Origin: CAVVIG01 sp050249955
Lineage (GTDB): Bacteria > Acidobacteriota > Vicinamibacteria > Vicinamibacterales > CAVVIG01
Direction of reading: 5' to 3'
Assembly: GCA_050249955.1 (NCBI GenBank)
Contig: JBFWPN010000001.1
Location: 62,001-126,000 of the forward strand
DNA length: 64,000 bases
Shown: positions 44,325-54,427 of the stretch, piece by piece
Position numbering within the stretch: the stretch's first letter is position 1
Layout: each line of letters opens with the position of its first letter
Translations under genes and position numbers: made by a program
The notes under the pieces: generated by a model
Seen by the model: only the letters and a program-made list of their open reading frames with translations
The model's database searches: none
Told to the model about the DNA's origin: nothing

Positions 44325-47300
44325 GCACCTTCCGCATCGGTGCCGCAGGTCGGCTCGCCGCGGCCTTCACCCACTCGAAACTCACCCCGCTGCTCATGAT
44401 CGCCTCGCTTCTGCTGGGCGTGTGGGCGGTCGTCGCGCTGCCGCGCGAGGAGGAACCGCAGATCATCGTCCCGATGGTCGACGTCTTCGTGGAGATGCCG
44501 GGTGCCTCTCCCGGCGAGGTCGAACAGCGGGTCACGCGACCGCTCGAGAAGCTGCTGTGGGAAGTGCCAGGCGTCGAGTACCTCTACTCCACGTCGACGG
44601 CCGGGCGGGCCATGGTAATCGTGCGCTTCGTCGTCGGCGAGGACGAGGAGAAGGCGCTCGTGCGCCTGAACGAGCAGCTGGGCGCCAATCGCGCTTTGGT
44701 GCCGCCGGGCGCCTCCGCTCCCATCGTCCAGGCCCGCTCGATCGACAACGTGCCGGTGATGGCGCTCACGCTCTCCGGCCCCGGGTACGACGATGTGCAG
44801 GTGCGGCAGTTCGCAACCGCGCTGCACGACGTGTTGAAGGAACTGCCGGACATCGCGGAAGTCACCATCATCGGTGGCCGCCCCCGCCAGGCCACCGTCC
44901 AGCTCGACCCCGCGGCGCTGGCTGCGCGCGGCCTCGACCCCCTGGCCGTGGAGCAGGCGCTGGCAGCGAGCAACGTGCGGCTGCCCGGCGGCGCGGTCGT
45001 CTCGGGCAACGCGTCGGCTCAGCTCGAGACCGGCCGCCTGCAGGTCTCGCCCGAGAGCCTGAAGCGGGTCGTCGTCGGCCAGGACGGCGGCGGCCCGGTG
45101 CTGCTGGGCGACGTGGCGTCGATCGTCGACGGCGGCGGCGAGCCCACGGACTACGTGCGGCAGCACGCGAGGGGACAGGAAACCCGACCCGCCGTGACGC
45201 TCTCCATCGCGAAGCGCAAGGGGGTCAACGCGATCGCCCTCACCAGCGCCGTCCGTGCCCGCCTCGACGCCGCGCGTGGCTACATCCTGCCCGCGGACCT
45301 CGACGTGGCGGTGACGCGCGACTACGGCGAGACCGCGGCGCACAAGTCGAACGAGCTCCTCTACCACATGTTCCTGGCCGTGGTGTCGGTCTCGATCCTG
45401 ATCTGGCTGGTGCTCGGTCGGCGCGAGTCGCTGGTGGTGCTCACCGCCATTCCGGTCACGCTGGCCCTGACGCTCTTCGTCTTCTACCTCTACGGCTACA
45501 CCCTCAACCGCATCACGCTGTTCGCGCTCATCTTCTCCATCGGCATCCTCGTGGACGATGCCATCGTCGTGGTGGAGAACATCGTGCGGCACATGCGCGA
45601 GAGCGACCACGACGTGGACGCCGCGGCGGTGGCCGTGCGTGCGGTGGACGAGGTGGGGAACCCGACCATCCTGGCCACGCTCGCCGTCATCGCGGCGATC
45701 CTGCCGATGGCGTTCGTCGGGGGCCTGATGGGTCCCTACATGCGCCCCATTCCCGTGGGTGCGACGGCGGCGATGGTGTTCTCGCTCATCGTGGCCTTCA
45801 TCGTGACGCCCTGGGCCTCGCTGCGCCTGCTGAAGCGGGGGCATGGCGCCGAGCACGGGCACGAGGACCGGATGACGGCGGCGTACCGCCGGTTCATGCG
45901 GCGGCTGATCGTGGTACCCGCGGCGCGCTGGACGTTCCTCGGCGGCGTGGCGGCGCTGCTGGTGTTGGCCGTGATAACCGTGCCGACCGGCCTGGTGACC
46001 GTCAAGATGCTGCCGTTCGACAACAAGGGTGAGCTGCAGGTCGTGGTGCACATGGCCGAGGGCACGCCACTCGAGACCACGGCGGCCGTGGCCGACGCGC
46101 TGGCCGCGGAGGCGCTGCAGGATGCGGCGGTGACGAGCGTGCAGAGCTACACCGGCACGTCGTCACCCTACACGTTCAACGGGCTCGTTCGGCACTACTT
46201 CCTCCGCCACGAACCGAACCTGGCCGACCTCCAGGTGCTGCTCACGCCGAAGGAGGAACGGTCGGAGCAGAGTCACGACATCGCCAGGCGGCTGCGCAGC
46301 GCGCTCGCGCCGACCGCGCGGGCCCTGAATGCGACCGTGCAGGTGGTCGAGGTGCCGCCGGGGCCCCCGGTGCTGCAGACCATCGTGGCCGAGGTCTATG
46401 GCCCCGATGAGGCACGGCGGCTCGAGGTGGCCCGCACGGTCCGTACGGCGTTCGAGAAGACCACCGGCGTCGTGGACGTGGACTGGTATGTCGATGCGCC
46501 GCGGCCACGCGTGCGGCTCGAGGTGGACGAGGAGAAGAGCGCGGCGGCCGGCGTGTCCACGGCGGCGGTGGCGTCACTGGTGCAGATGGCCGGGGCCGGG
46601 CGCGTGACCGGGCTCCTGCACGACGCACAGGCGCGCGAGGCGGTGCCGATCGTGGTGCGGCTGCCGCGGGATGCCCGGGGCACGCTCGATGCGGTGACCG
46701 GCCTTCGCGTCGGTCCACGCCAGGTATCGGTCGGCGAACTGACCGAGACCGTGTCGTCCACCGAGGAGCAGACCATCTACCACAAGAACCTGCGGCCCGT
46801 GACCTACGTCACGGCCGACGTGGCCGGCGAGATCGAGAGCCCGGTCTACGCCATCCTCGCGATGAACCGGGCGCTGGCCTCGGTGACGCTGCCCGAGGGG
46901 TACGGCCTGGAGATCTTCAACACACAGCAGCCGTTCGACTCGTCGCGCTACGCGATGAAGTGGGACGGCGAGTGGCACATCACCTACGAGGTGTTCCGCG
47001 ACCTCGGCATCGCCTTCGGGGCGGTGCTGGTGCTCATCTACATCCTGGTGGTGGGCTGGTTCCAGTCGTTCAAGAGCCCGATGACGATCATGCTCGCCAT
47101 CCCCTTCTCGCTCGTCGGCATCCTGCCGGCGCATGCGGCGATGGGCGCGTTCTTCACGGCCACCTCGATGATCGGGTTCATCGCCGGGGCCGGCATCGTG
47201 GTGCGGAACTCGATCATCCTCGTGGACTTCATCGAGCTGCGGATCCGCGACGGCATGCCGATCGAGGAGGCCGTGGTGGATGCCGGCGCCGTCCGCTTCC

Positions 47301-47518
47301 GCCCGATGGCGCTGACCGCAGCGGCGGTCATCGTCGGGTCGGCGGTGATCCTCTTCGACCCCATCTTCCAGGGACTGGCCATCTCGCTCATGGCGGGCGA
47401 AGTGGCCTCCCTGCTGCTCTCGCGCATGACCGTTCCCATCACGTACTACCTGACACACCGGCCCACCCAGGCGACGCCCGCGGGCGCGCAGGCCGGGCCT
47501 GAAGGAGTGGCCGCATGA
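44321..47518 (+). CDS. RND-family efflux permease (third system)
   Basis: Inner-membrane pump of 1065 residues. TM1 is followed by ALPREEEPQIIVPMVDVFVE, and TM4 has the classical double-Asp relay GILVDDAIVVVEN (Asp412, Asp413). The second half has GAGIVVRNSIILVDFIELR in TM10. It lacks the HME signature. Relatives with the REEEPQI motif are usually annotated simply as efflux RND permeases. Its stop overlaps a small DUF2892 gene, and an ECF sigma/anti-sigma pair diverges from the operon, so a stress-induced export role is likely, substrate unknown. Confidence 0.92.
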   Translation: MSTFRIGAAGRLAAAFTHSKLTPLLMIASLLLGVWAVVALPREEEPQIIVPMVDVFVEMPGASPGEVEQRVTRPLEKLLWEVPGVEYLYSTSTAGRAMVIVRFVVGEDEEKALVRLNEQLGANRALVPPGASAPIVQARSIDNVPVMALTLSGPGYDDVQVRQFATALHDVLKELPDIAEVTIIGGRPRQATVQLDPAALAARGLDPLAVEQALAASNVRLPGGAVVSGNASAQLETGRLQVSPESLKRVVVGQDGGGPVLLGDVASIVDGGGEPTDYVRQHARGQETRPAVTLSIAKRKGVNAIALTSAVRARLDAARGYILPADLDVAVTRDYGETAAHKSNELLYHMFLAVVSVSILIWLVLGRRESLVVLTAIPVTLALTLFVFYLYGYTLNRITLFALIFSIGILVDDAIVVVENIVRHMRESDHDVDAAAVAVRAVDEVGNPTILATLAVIAAILPMAFVGGLMGPYMRPIPVGATAAMVFSLIVAFIVTPWASLRLLKRGHGAEHGHEDRMTAAYRRFMRRLIVVPAARWTFLGGVAALLVLAVITVPTGLVTVKMLPFDNKGELQVVVHMAEGTPLETTAAVADALAAEALQDAAVTSVQSYTGTSSPYTFNGLVRHYFLRHEPNLADLQVLLTPKEERSEQSHDIARRLRSALAPTARALNATVQVVEVPPGPPVLQTIVAEVYGPDEARRLEVARTVRTAFEKTTGVVDVDWYVDAPRPRVRLEVDEEKSAAAGVSTAAVASLVQMAGAGRVTGLLHDAQAREAVPIVVRLPRDARGTLDAVTGLRVGPRQVSVGELTETVSSTEEQTIYHKNLRPVTYVTADVAGEIESPVYAILAMNRALASVTLPEGYGLEIFNTQQPFDSSRYAMKWDGEWHITYEVFRDLGIAFGAVLVLIYILVVGWFQSFKSPMTIMLAIPFSLVGILPAHAAMGAFFTATSMIGFIAGAGIVVRNSIILVDFIELRIRDGMPIEEAVVDAGAVRFRPMALTAAAVIVGSAVILFDPIFQGLAISLMAGEVASLLLSRMTVPITYYLTHRPTQATPAGAQAGPEGVAA

Positions 47519-47730
47519 CTGTCGACAACCTGGTTCACCTGATCGGCGGCAGCTTCGTTGTCGCCAGCGTCCTGCTCGGCATCTACATCGATCCGCGCTT
47601 CCTCTGGTTCACGCTGTTCGTCGGGCTGAACCTGGCGCAGTCAGGCGTCACCGGCTGGTGCCCGATGATGGCCTTCCTCCGGAAGCTGCACGTGCCCGAC
47701 AGCAAGCCGGCGGCGGGCGTCCGGCGCTGA
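47515..47730 (+). CDS. DUF2892 (YgaP-like) small membrane protein
   Basis: A 71-residue protein with two TM helices (about 7-25 and 28-45) and the DUF2892 signature G-W-C-P-M at residues 47-51 (VTGWCPMMAFLRKL), the same fold as the membrane part of the YgaP rhodanese. ATG 47515 overlaps the permease stop (ATGA). DUF2892 proteins often accompany sulfur or thiol-related genes, so this small partner hints at sulfide or thiol stress as the context of the pump; that link is inference. Confidence 0.85.
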   Translation: MTVDNLVHLIGGSFVVASVLLGIYIDPRFLWFTLFVGLNLAQSGVTGWCPMMAFLRKLHVPDSKPAAGVRR

Positions 47731-47738
47731 CGTCCCCC

Positions 47739-47765
47739 GGGGACCGCTATGATCGGGCGGTCCCC
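47739..47765. promoter_or_regulatory. inverted repeat around the -10 of the LuxR-type gene
   Basis: Perfect 8-bp arms GGGGACCG (47739-47746) and CGGTCCCC (47758-47765) with TATGAT (47748-47753) in the 11-base loop; ATG 47766 follows directly. The left arm can also pair with GTCCCC at 47732-47737. Candidate autoregulatory operator, or a terminator for the upstream operon. Confidence 0.45.
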
Positions 47766-48341
47766 ATGCAGAAGCCGTCCGATCGCGTCACCGTTCCCGG
47801 GTCGTCCCGCACCGCGCCCGCGCACGGCACCGGCGGGCAGGCGCGCGTGCGGTTCGACGCGATCGTCGAGGCACTGCCCATGGCGGTGCTGGTCTTCCGG
47901 CGCCATCAGCTCATCTACGCGAATGGCGCGGCCAACCAGCTGCGCGAGCGCCTGCGCGCCAAGTACCGTCTGGAACTGACCGTCCTGCTGAACGACCACC
48001 TGCTGAGCCTGGACCGGCCCGATCCGGCCGGCACCGTCAGCCTGCTCACCGGCGAGCGGGGGGAACCGTTCTACCTGCACGTGATGCCGCTCGACGGCTC
48101 GGACCACGACATCGCGGTCAGCGTGCGGGAACTCGGCACCTCGATGGCCGCGTTCCGCACCCGCTACCGGCTCTCGAAACGGGAGGCCGAAGTCGTGGAC
48201 CTCGTGCTGCTCGGCTACCGGAACCGGGACATTGCCGCGACGCTGGGGACCACCGCGACGACCATCAAGAAGCACCTCACCCACATCTTCGACAAGGTCG
48301 GCGTCGACACGCGGACCCAACTGGTGGCCCGGCTGGCCTGA
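47766..48341 (+). CDS. LuxR-type HTH transcriptional regulator with PAS-like N terminus
   Basis: A 191-residue regulator. The N-terminal part (about 28-120) looks PAS-like (FDAIVEALPMAVLVFRRHQLIYANGAANQL split over strands and helices), and the C-terminal part (about 128-190) is a LuxR/GerE HTH (LSKREAEVVDLVLLGYRNRD; TIKKHLTHIFDKVGVDTRTQ). No receiver domain. ATG 47766 comes directly after an inverted repeat enclosing a -10 box. It may regulate the phosphosignalling operon that starts 145 bases after its stop, or the pump operon before it; neither is shown. Confidence 0.85.
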   Translation: MQKPSDRVTVPGSSRTAPAHGTGGQARVRFDAIVEALPMAVLVFRRHQLIYANGAANQLRERLRAKYRLELTVLLNDHLLSLDRPDPAGTVSLLTGERGEPFYLHVMPLDGSDHDIAVSVRELGTSMAAFRTRYRLSKREAEVVDLVLLGYRNRDIAATLGTTATTIKKHLTHIFDKVGVDTRTQLVARLA

Positions 48342-48365
48342 TCCGGCGCACTTTTTCGCGATGCC

Positions 48366-48380
48366 CTACCACCTTGGTAG
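48366..48380. repeat. hairpin/operator between LuxR gene and PP2C operon
   Basis: Perfect 6-3-6 inverted repeat CTACCA-CCT-TGGTAG, 25 bases past the LuxR-type stop and two bases before the -35 box of the next promoter. TATTGTT follows, so it may be a weak terminator, or an operator for the next operon. Confidence 0.4.
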
Positions 48381-48382
48381 TA

Positions 48383-48411
48383 TTGTTGGGGTATCTTTTC
48401 GCCCATATAGT
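48383..48411 (+). promoter_or_regulatory. sigma-70-type promoter of the PP2C/kinase operon
   Basis: TTGTTG (48383-48388), 17-base spacer, TATAGT (48406-48411), in an AT-rich patch of an otherwise GC-rich sequence. Transcription would start near 48418 and give a leader of about 65 bases before the PP2C start. Confidence 0.55.
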
Positions 48412-48485
48412 CCGAAAAGTCTTTCCAGACGAACGACTTCAGGCCAGTCGATTCCCGGCTCCGACCGCCGTTCCGGAGGGTGTGG

Positions 48486-49256
48486 TTGCTGTACGCCAGT
48501 GCTGTGTCCGATGTCGGACGCGTCCGCAAGACCAACGAAGACGCCTTTGTCGCCGACCTCGACGTCTCGCTCTTCTGCGTGGCCGACGGCATGGGCGGGC
48601 ACGACGCCGGTGAGGTGGCGTCGGCGCTGGCGATCGAGGCGATCACCGCCTTCATCCGCCGCTCTGCCGCCGACAGCGACTTCTCCTGGCCGTATGGCAT
48701 CGATCGGAGCCTCTCGTACGACGCCAACCGCCTGAGGACCGCGGTGCACCTGGCGAACCGACGCATCTTCCGGACGGCCGAGAACAACGACGACTACAAC
48801 GGCATGGGCACCACCATCGTGGGCGCCCTGATCAACGGCACGCGCATGGCGGTGGCCCACGTGGGCGACTCGCGGCTCTACCTCGTACGCAGGGGCCGGA
48901 TCCGCCAGCTCACCGCCGACGATTCGTGGGCGGCCACGATCCTGGCGCAGGATCCGCGGCTCAACGCGGCGGACATCGCGAAGCACCCGATGCGCAACGT
49001 CCTGACGAACGTCCTCGGCGCGCGCGACCAGGTGGACGTGCACGTCTCGGAGCACGACCTTGAGCCGGGCGACGTCGTCCTGCTGTGCAGCGACGGCCTG
49101 CACGGTGTGGTGGACGACACCACGCTGGCCCAGATCGCCACCAACCAGAAGGACATCAAGCTCGCCACCCGCAACATGGTGGATGCCGCGCTCGACGCGG
49201 GCAGCCGTGACAACGTCACCGCCCTCATCGTGCGGCTCGGAGGTCCCGGCGAATGA
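48486..49256 (+). CDS. PP2C-type Ser/Thr protein phosphatase
   Basis: Metal-dependent protein phosphatase of about 256 residues, cytoplasmic, expected to reverse phosphorylation by the kinases encoded downstream. PP2C motifs are in order: VGRVRKTNEDAF, CVADGMGGHDAGEVAS, GMGTTIVGALI, VAHVGDSRLYLVRRG, LLCSDGLHGVV and SRDNVTALIV, with all metal-binding Asp residues kept. A TTG at 48486 is preferred because GGAGGG ends five bases before it; a GTG at 48480 is in frame but too close to that site. Length and motifs resemble PstP/Stp1. The stop overlaps the kinase start. Confidence 0.9.
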   Translation: MLYASAVSDVGRVRKTNEDAFVADLDVSLFCVADGMGGHDAGEVASALAIEAITAFIRRSAADSDFSWPYGIDRSLSYDANRLRTAVHLANRRIFRTAENNDDYNGMGTTIVGALINGTRMAVAHVGDSRLYLVRRGRIRQLTADDSWAATILAQDPRLNAADIAKHPMRNVLTNVLGARDQVDVHVSEHDLEPGDVVLLCSDGLHGVVDDTTLAQIATNQKDIKLATRNMVDAALDAGSRDNVTALIVRLGGPGE

Positions 49257-50098
49257 TGCCGGCGCCTGCCCGCCAGGAGGTGGCCACGCTGGCCGACGGC
49301 CGGTACGAGCTGCGCGAGCGGCTTGCGGCCGGCGCGACCGGCTACGTGTTCGTCGCCGAGGACCGGCACCTGCGCCGGCAGGTGGCGGTGAAGGTGATTG
49401 CCGCCGACCTCGAGGACGACCCCGAGGCGCGCGAGCGGTTCTTCCGGGAGGCCTCCATTCTCGCGGGCCTCACGCACCCGAACATTGTCCGCGTGCTGGA
49501 CGTCGGCGTGGACCACGGCCGGCCCTTCATGGTGATGGAGCTGATTGCCGGGCTCCCGCTCGGCGACTATCTGCGCACCCACGCGGACCTGTCCTGTGCG
49601 GCGCGCCTCGTCCTCATCACGCAGTTGTACGAGGGGCTCGAGGCTGCGCACACGGCCGGCGCCGTCCACCGCGACATCAAGCCCGGCAACATCGTGATCC
49701 AGGACGACGGCCAGCTGAAGATCCTGGACTTCGGGCTCGCCAGGCTGCGTCACTCGACCCTCACGGCGCACGGCGCGGTGGTGGGGTCGCCCGGGTACAT
49801 GTCGCCCGAACAGGCGAACGGGCACAGGGTCGACGGACGCTCCGACATCTTCTCTGCCGCCGCTGTCGGCTACTTCATCCTCACCGGACGACCGCCCTTC
49901 GGCTCCGGCAACCTGCCCCGTACGCTGCACGCGGTGCTGCACGACTCGCCGACGGCGCTCTCCGCCGCCGAAGCCCCGCCGGAGCTGGCGGCCGTGCTGC
50001 GGCGCGCGCTCGAGAAGTCGCCCGACGCCCGCTACCAGACCTGCGCGGAGATCCTCGACGATCTCCGGCGACTGCACTCCCGGATGGTGGAATCGTGA
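49253..50098 (+). CDS. soluble Ser/Thr protein kinase
   Basis: Hanks-type kinase of 281 residues consisting of only the catalytic domain, with no TM or sensor. Key residues are Lys47 (VAVKVI), catalytic Asp141 (HRDIKPGN), DFG (ILDFGLARL) and the activation-loop end GSPGYMSPEQ. The Gly-rich loop is AAGATGYVF. ATG 49253 overlaps the PP2C stop; its own stop overlaps the GTG of the FHA gene. The activation loop holds Ser/Thr (RHSTLTAHG) that could be autophosphorylated. Likely substrate candidates are the adjacent FHA-PAS protein and the second kinase (inference). Confidence 0.9.
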   Translation: MMPAPARQEVATLADGRYELRERLAAGATGYVFVAEDRHLRRQVAVKVIAADLEDDPEARERFFREASILAGLTHPNIVRVLDVGVDHGRPFMVMELIAGLPLGDYLRTHADLSCAARLVLITQLYEGLEAAHTAGAVHRDIKPGNIVIQDDGQLKILDFGLARLRHSTLTAHGAVVGSPGYMSPEQANGHRVDGRSDIFSAAAVGYFILTGRPPFGSGNLPRTLHAVLHDSPTALSAAEAPPELAAVLRRALEKSPDARYQTCAEILDDLRRLHSRMVES

Positions 50099-51245
50099 TT
50101 CGCAAACTCGTCATCGGCAATGGCCGTTCGGAGCGGGAAGTGCTGCTGGTGGGCAACATCACCATCGGCCGCGACCCCTCGTGCCACGTCAGTGAACCGG
50201 ACCCCCTGCTCTCGCGCCGTCATGCCGAGATCGTGGCCAACGTCCACGGCGTCAGCGTGCGGGATCTGGACAGCCGCAACGGCATCCTCGTGAACGGCGA
50301 GAAGACACGCGAGCAGGTACTCCTGCCCGGCGACGTCGTGCAGCTGGGGCACCTGCAGCTCCGCTACCTGGAGGAACAGCCCAGGACCGAGAGCCTGGGT
50401 GGGCGGAACATGGACGTGAGGCGACCGGCCGCTCCCGTGCCCGCGCCGTCCGCTCCCGCCTACGACATGGACCGGTTCCGGCCGGAGCCGCCCGTGGCCG
50501 CACGGCCGATCGCACCGATCACCCCGAAGCCGGGACCGGGCCGCTGGCGCCCCGAGCCGACCCCTCTGCCGGGACGGCGGACCACCGCTCCCCCGCCACC
50601 CCCACCAACGCTCCAGCCGCTGCCGCCGGCGCCGCACGCCAGCCAGGCGGTTCCGCGCGGGAAGGCCGCGTTCGACGACACGGTCCGCGTACCTCGCCAC
50701 GCGGTGCTGCCCGACCACCTCGACGACACCCGCCTGGCGCCGCTGCACGACGCTCCCATCGGCGGTGCCGTCGAACTCGACGCGACGCTCCTTGCGCCAC
50801 TCCCGCCGGCACGTGGCGGCTGGGCCGCACCGGCCGACCCGGATGCCACCATGCTGGCCAGCGAGGCCGCCGACCTCGAGGACACGCAGGAGTTCGATCC
50901 CGACGCACACGCGGCGCCGGGTGACGCCACCTTTGCCGCAGCGCTGTCGCATCTCGCCGGCCTCGCGACTCCCGGGCAGGAACGGCTCGAACCGTCGTCA
51001 GTTGCCGGAGCCCGCCTCGTGGCCAATTCCGAGCTCGCCATCACCGACGCGTCGCCGGGCTGCGCGGAGCTGCTCGGCATGCCCGGCGAATCGCTCGTCG
51101 GCGACTCGCTCACCGACGTGTTCCTGCGCGGCGTGCGCTGCGCCTACGCCGACCCCGACCGGACCCTGCAGATGACGGTGAGCCGTGGCCCCCGTGGTTC
51201 GATCACGGTCAACCTGACGTTAGACAAGACCAGCGGACACGAGTG

Positions 51246-51246
<1 letters not shown>
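50095..51246 (+). CDS. FHA-PAS protein with Thr-motif linker
   Basis: A 383-residue cytoplasmic adaptor. The N-terminal FHA domain (about 1-95) has the phosphothreonine-binding residues Gly25-Arg26, Ser40-Arg-Arg-His43 and Asn62-Gly63 (ITIGRDPSC; LLSRRHAEIV; SRNGILVNG). A Pro/Ala-rich linker (about 100-280) carries five similar motifs, FDDTV, LDDTR, LDATL, PDATM and LEDTQ, with Thr at 196, 212, 231, 252 and 264. A PAS-like domain ends the protein (about 300-378, ELAITDASPGCAELLGMPGE). The GTG start overlaps the kinase stop. It is a likely target and reader of the operon's kinases. Confidence 0.85.
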
Positions 51247-52933
<1,687 letters not shown>

Positions 52934-52937
<4 letters not shown>

Positions 52938-54427
52938 AGAGCACGCCTCTCCGCATCGTCAGCGCGCTGGTCGTGGCATTCGGGGTGTCTGCCGGCGCCC
53001 AGCAGAACAACGAGGAGTTCGCGCGCCGCCAGTTCGACAGCGGCATGACCTTCCTGCAGAACCGTCGCTTCGGCGAGGCCCTCAAGGACCTGCAGGCGGT
53101 CGTCGACTCCTTTGCGGCGAGCAGCGTGGCCGACAACGCCCTGCTGCAGATCGCGCAGTACCAGCTCGAGACGGCACACGACCTCGATGCGGCCCAGGCC
53201 GCCGTGGACAAGCTGCTGAAGGACTACCCCGACACCGACTCGGCCCCGATGGCGCATGTCGTGGCCGGCCGAATCTCGATGACCAAGGGACACGCGCCCG
53301 CCGACCTGGATGCCGCGCTGGCGAGCTTCGAGCGGGTGCCACGGCTGTTCCCGGGCAACGACGCCGTGGCCGCCGCCGGCTTCTTCGCGGGCGAGGCGCT
53401 GCGTGCGTTCCGCCGCGATGCAGATGCACTCGAACGCTACCGCCGCGTCACCATGGAGTACCCGCGATCGTCGTGGTCCGCGCGCGCCTCGCTGGCAGCC
53501 GGGTACTGCCTCGTGCAGATGGAGAAGCCGACGCAGGCGCTCCTCGAGTTCCAGCGCGCCCGCCAGCTCTTCCCGGGCGCGCCGACGGCCGCCGAGGCGC
53601 TGAACCTCAACACGATCGCCTACCGCCTCTACGTCCGCAATCCCGCGCAGCCGGCATTCGCTTTCGCCAACCGTGCCATCGGTCCCGAGCGTTCGGAACT
53701 GCGCGATGCCGTCGGCATCCAGTTCGACGAGGCGGGCCAGTTGATGCTGGGCCACAAGGGCGGTGTCACCGTCTTCAAGCCGGACGGGTCGGTCGCCGCA
53801 TCGACCACGGCCGTCGACCTGACGGCGTTCTTCGTGGACGAGCAGGACAGGATGGTGGTGGCCCGCAACGGCAGCCTGATCACCGCACGGGCGGAAGCGA
53901 TCCAGTTCTCGGGCCCCGGCTCGGACAACCAGCTGCGGGCGGTGGATGAAATCCCGGCGGTGCTGCCGACCGAGAAGGGCGAGCGGCTCATCTCGAACGT
54001 GAAGCAGCGGAATGTCATCCGCGCGCTGCCGAACGGCAAGTTCGTGGCCGTGTTCGCCCAGGGGCAGATCACCCGGATGGCGAGGAACTGGCTCGGCGAC
54101 GTCGCAATGCTCGACCGCAGCAACAAGTCGGTGGCCATTGCCGACCGCGACGGCAGGATCGTGTCGCGCATCGCGCAGAAGGGCACCGGCTACGAGCTCG
54201 ACGAGCCGCAGGATATTGCCTTCGATGCACTGGGGCATCTCTACGTGCTGGACCGCGGCAAGGGGGAGATCCTGGTGTTCGGGGCGAAGAACAGGCTCGT
54301 GGCCACGCTGGCCATCACCGGCAACGCACCGGGTGCCCTGAACCGCGGCGAGGCGCTCGGCCTCGATGCGGCCGGCCGGCTCTACGTGTTCGACGAGCGC
54401 TCCAGACGGATCCAGGTGTATCAATGA
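52934..54427 (+). CDS. exported TPR protein with NHL-like propeller
   Basis: A 497-residue protein with a signal peptide (about 1-22, ending SAGAQ). Residues about 25-235 are TPR/YbgF-like repeats (ARRQFDSGMTFLQNRRFGEA; ALERYRRVTMEYPRSSWSARA). The second half (about 245-497) is a series of short beta repeats (LDRSNKSVAIADRDGRIVSR; DIAFDALGHLYVLDRGKGEI; ALGLDAAGRLYVFDERSRRI) typical of NHL-type propellers. Both parts are protein-interaction modules. It overlaps the kinase stop and the next start (ATGA), so it is made with them, probably as periplasmic partner of the receptor kinase (inference). Confidence 0.82.
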
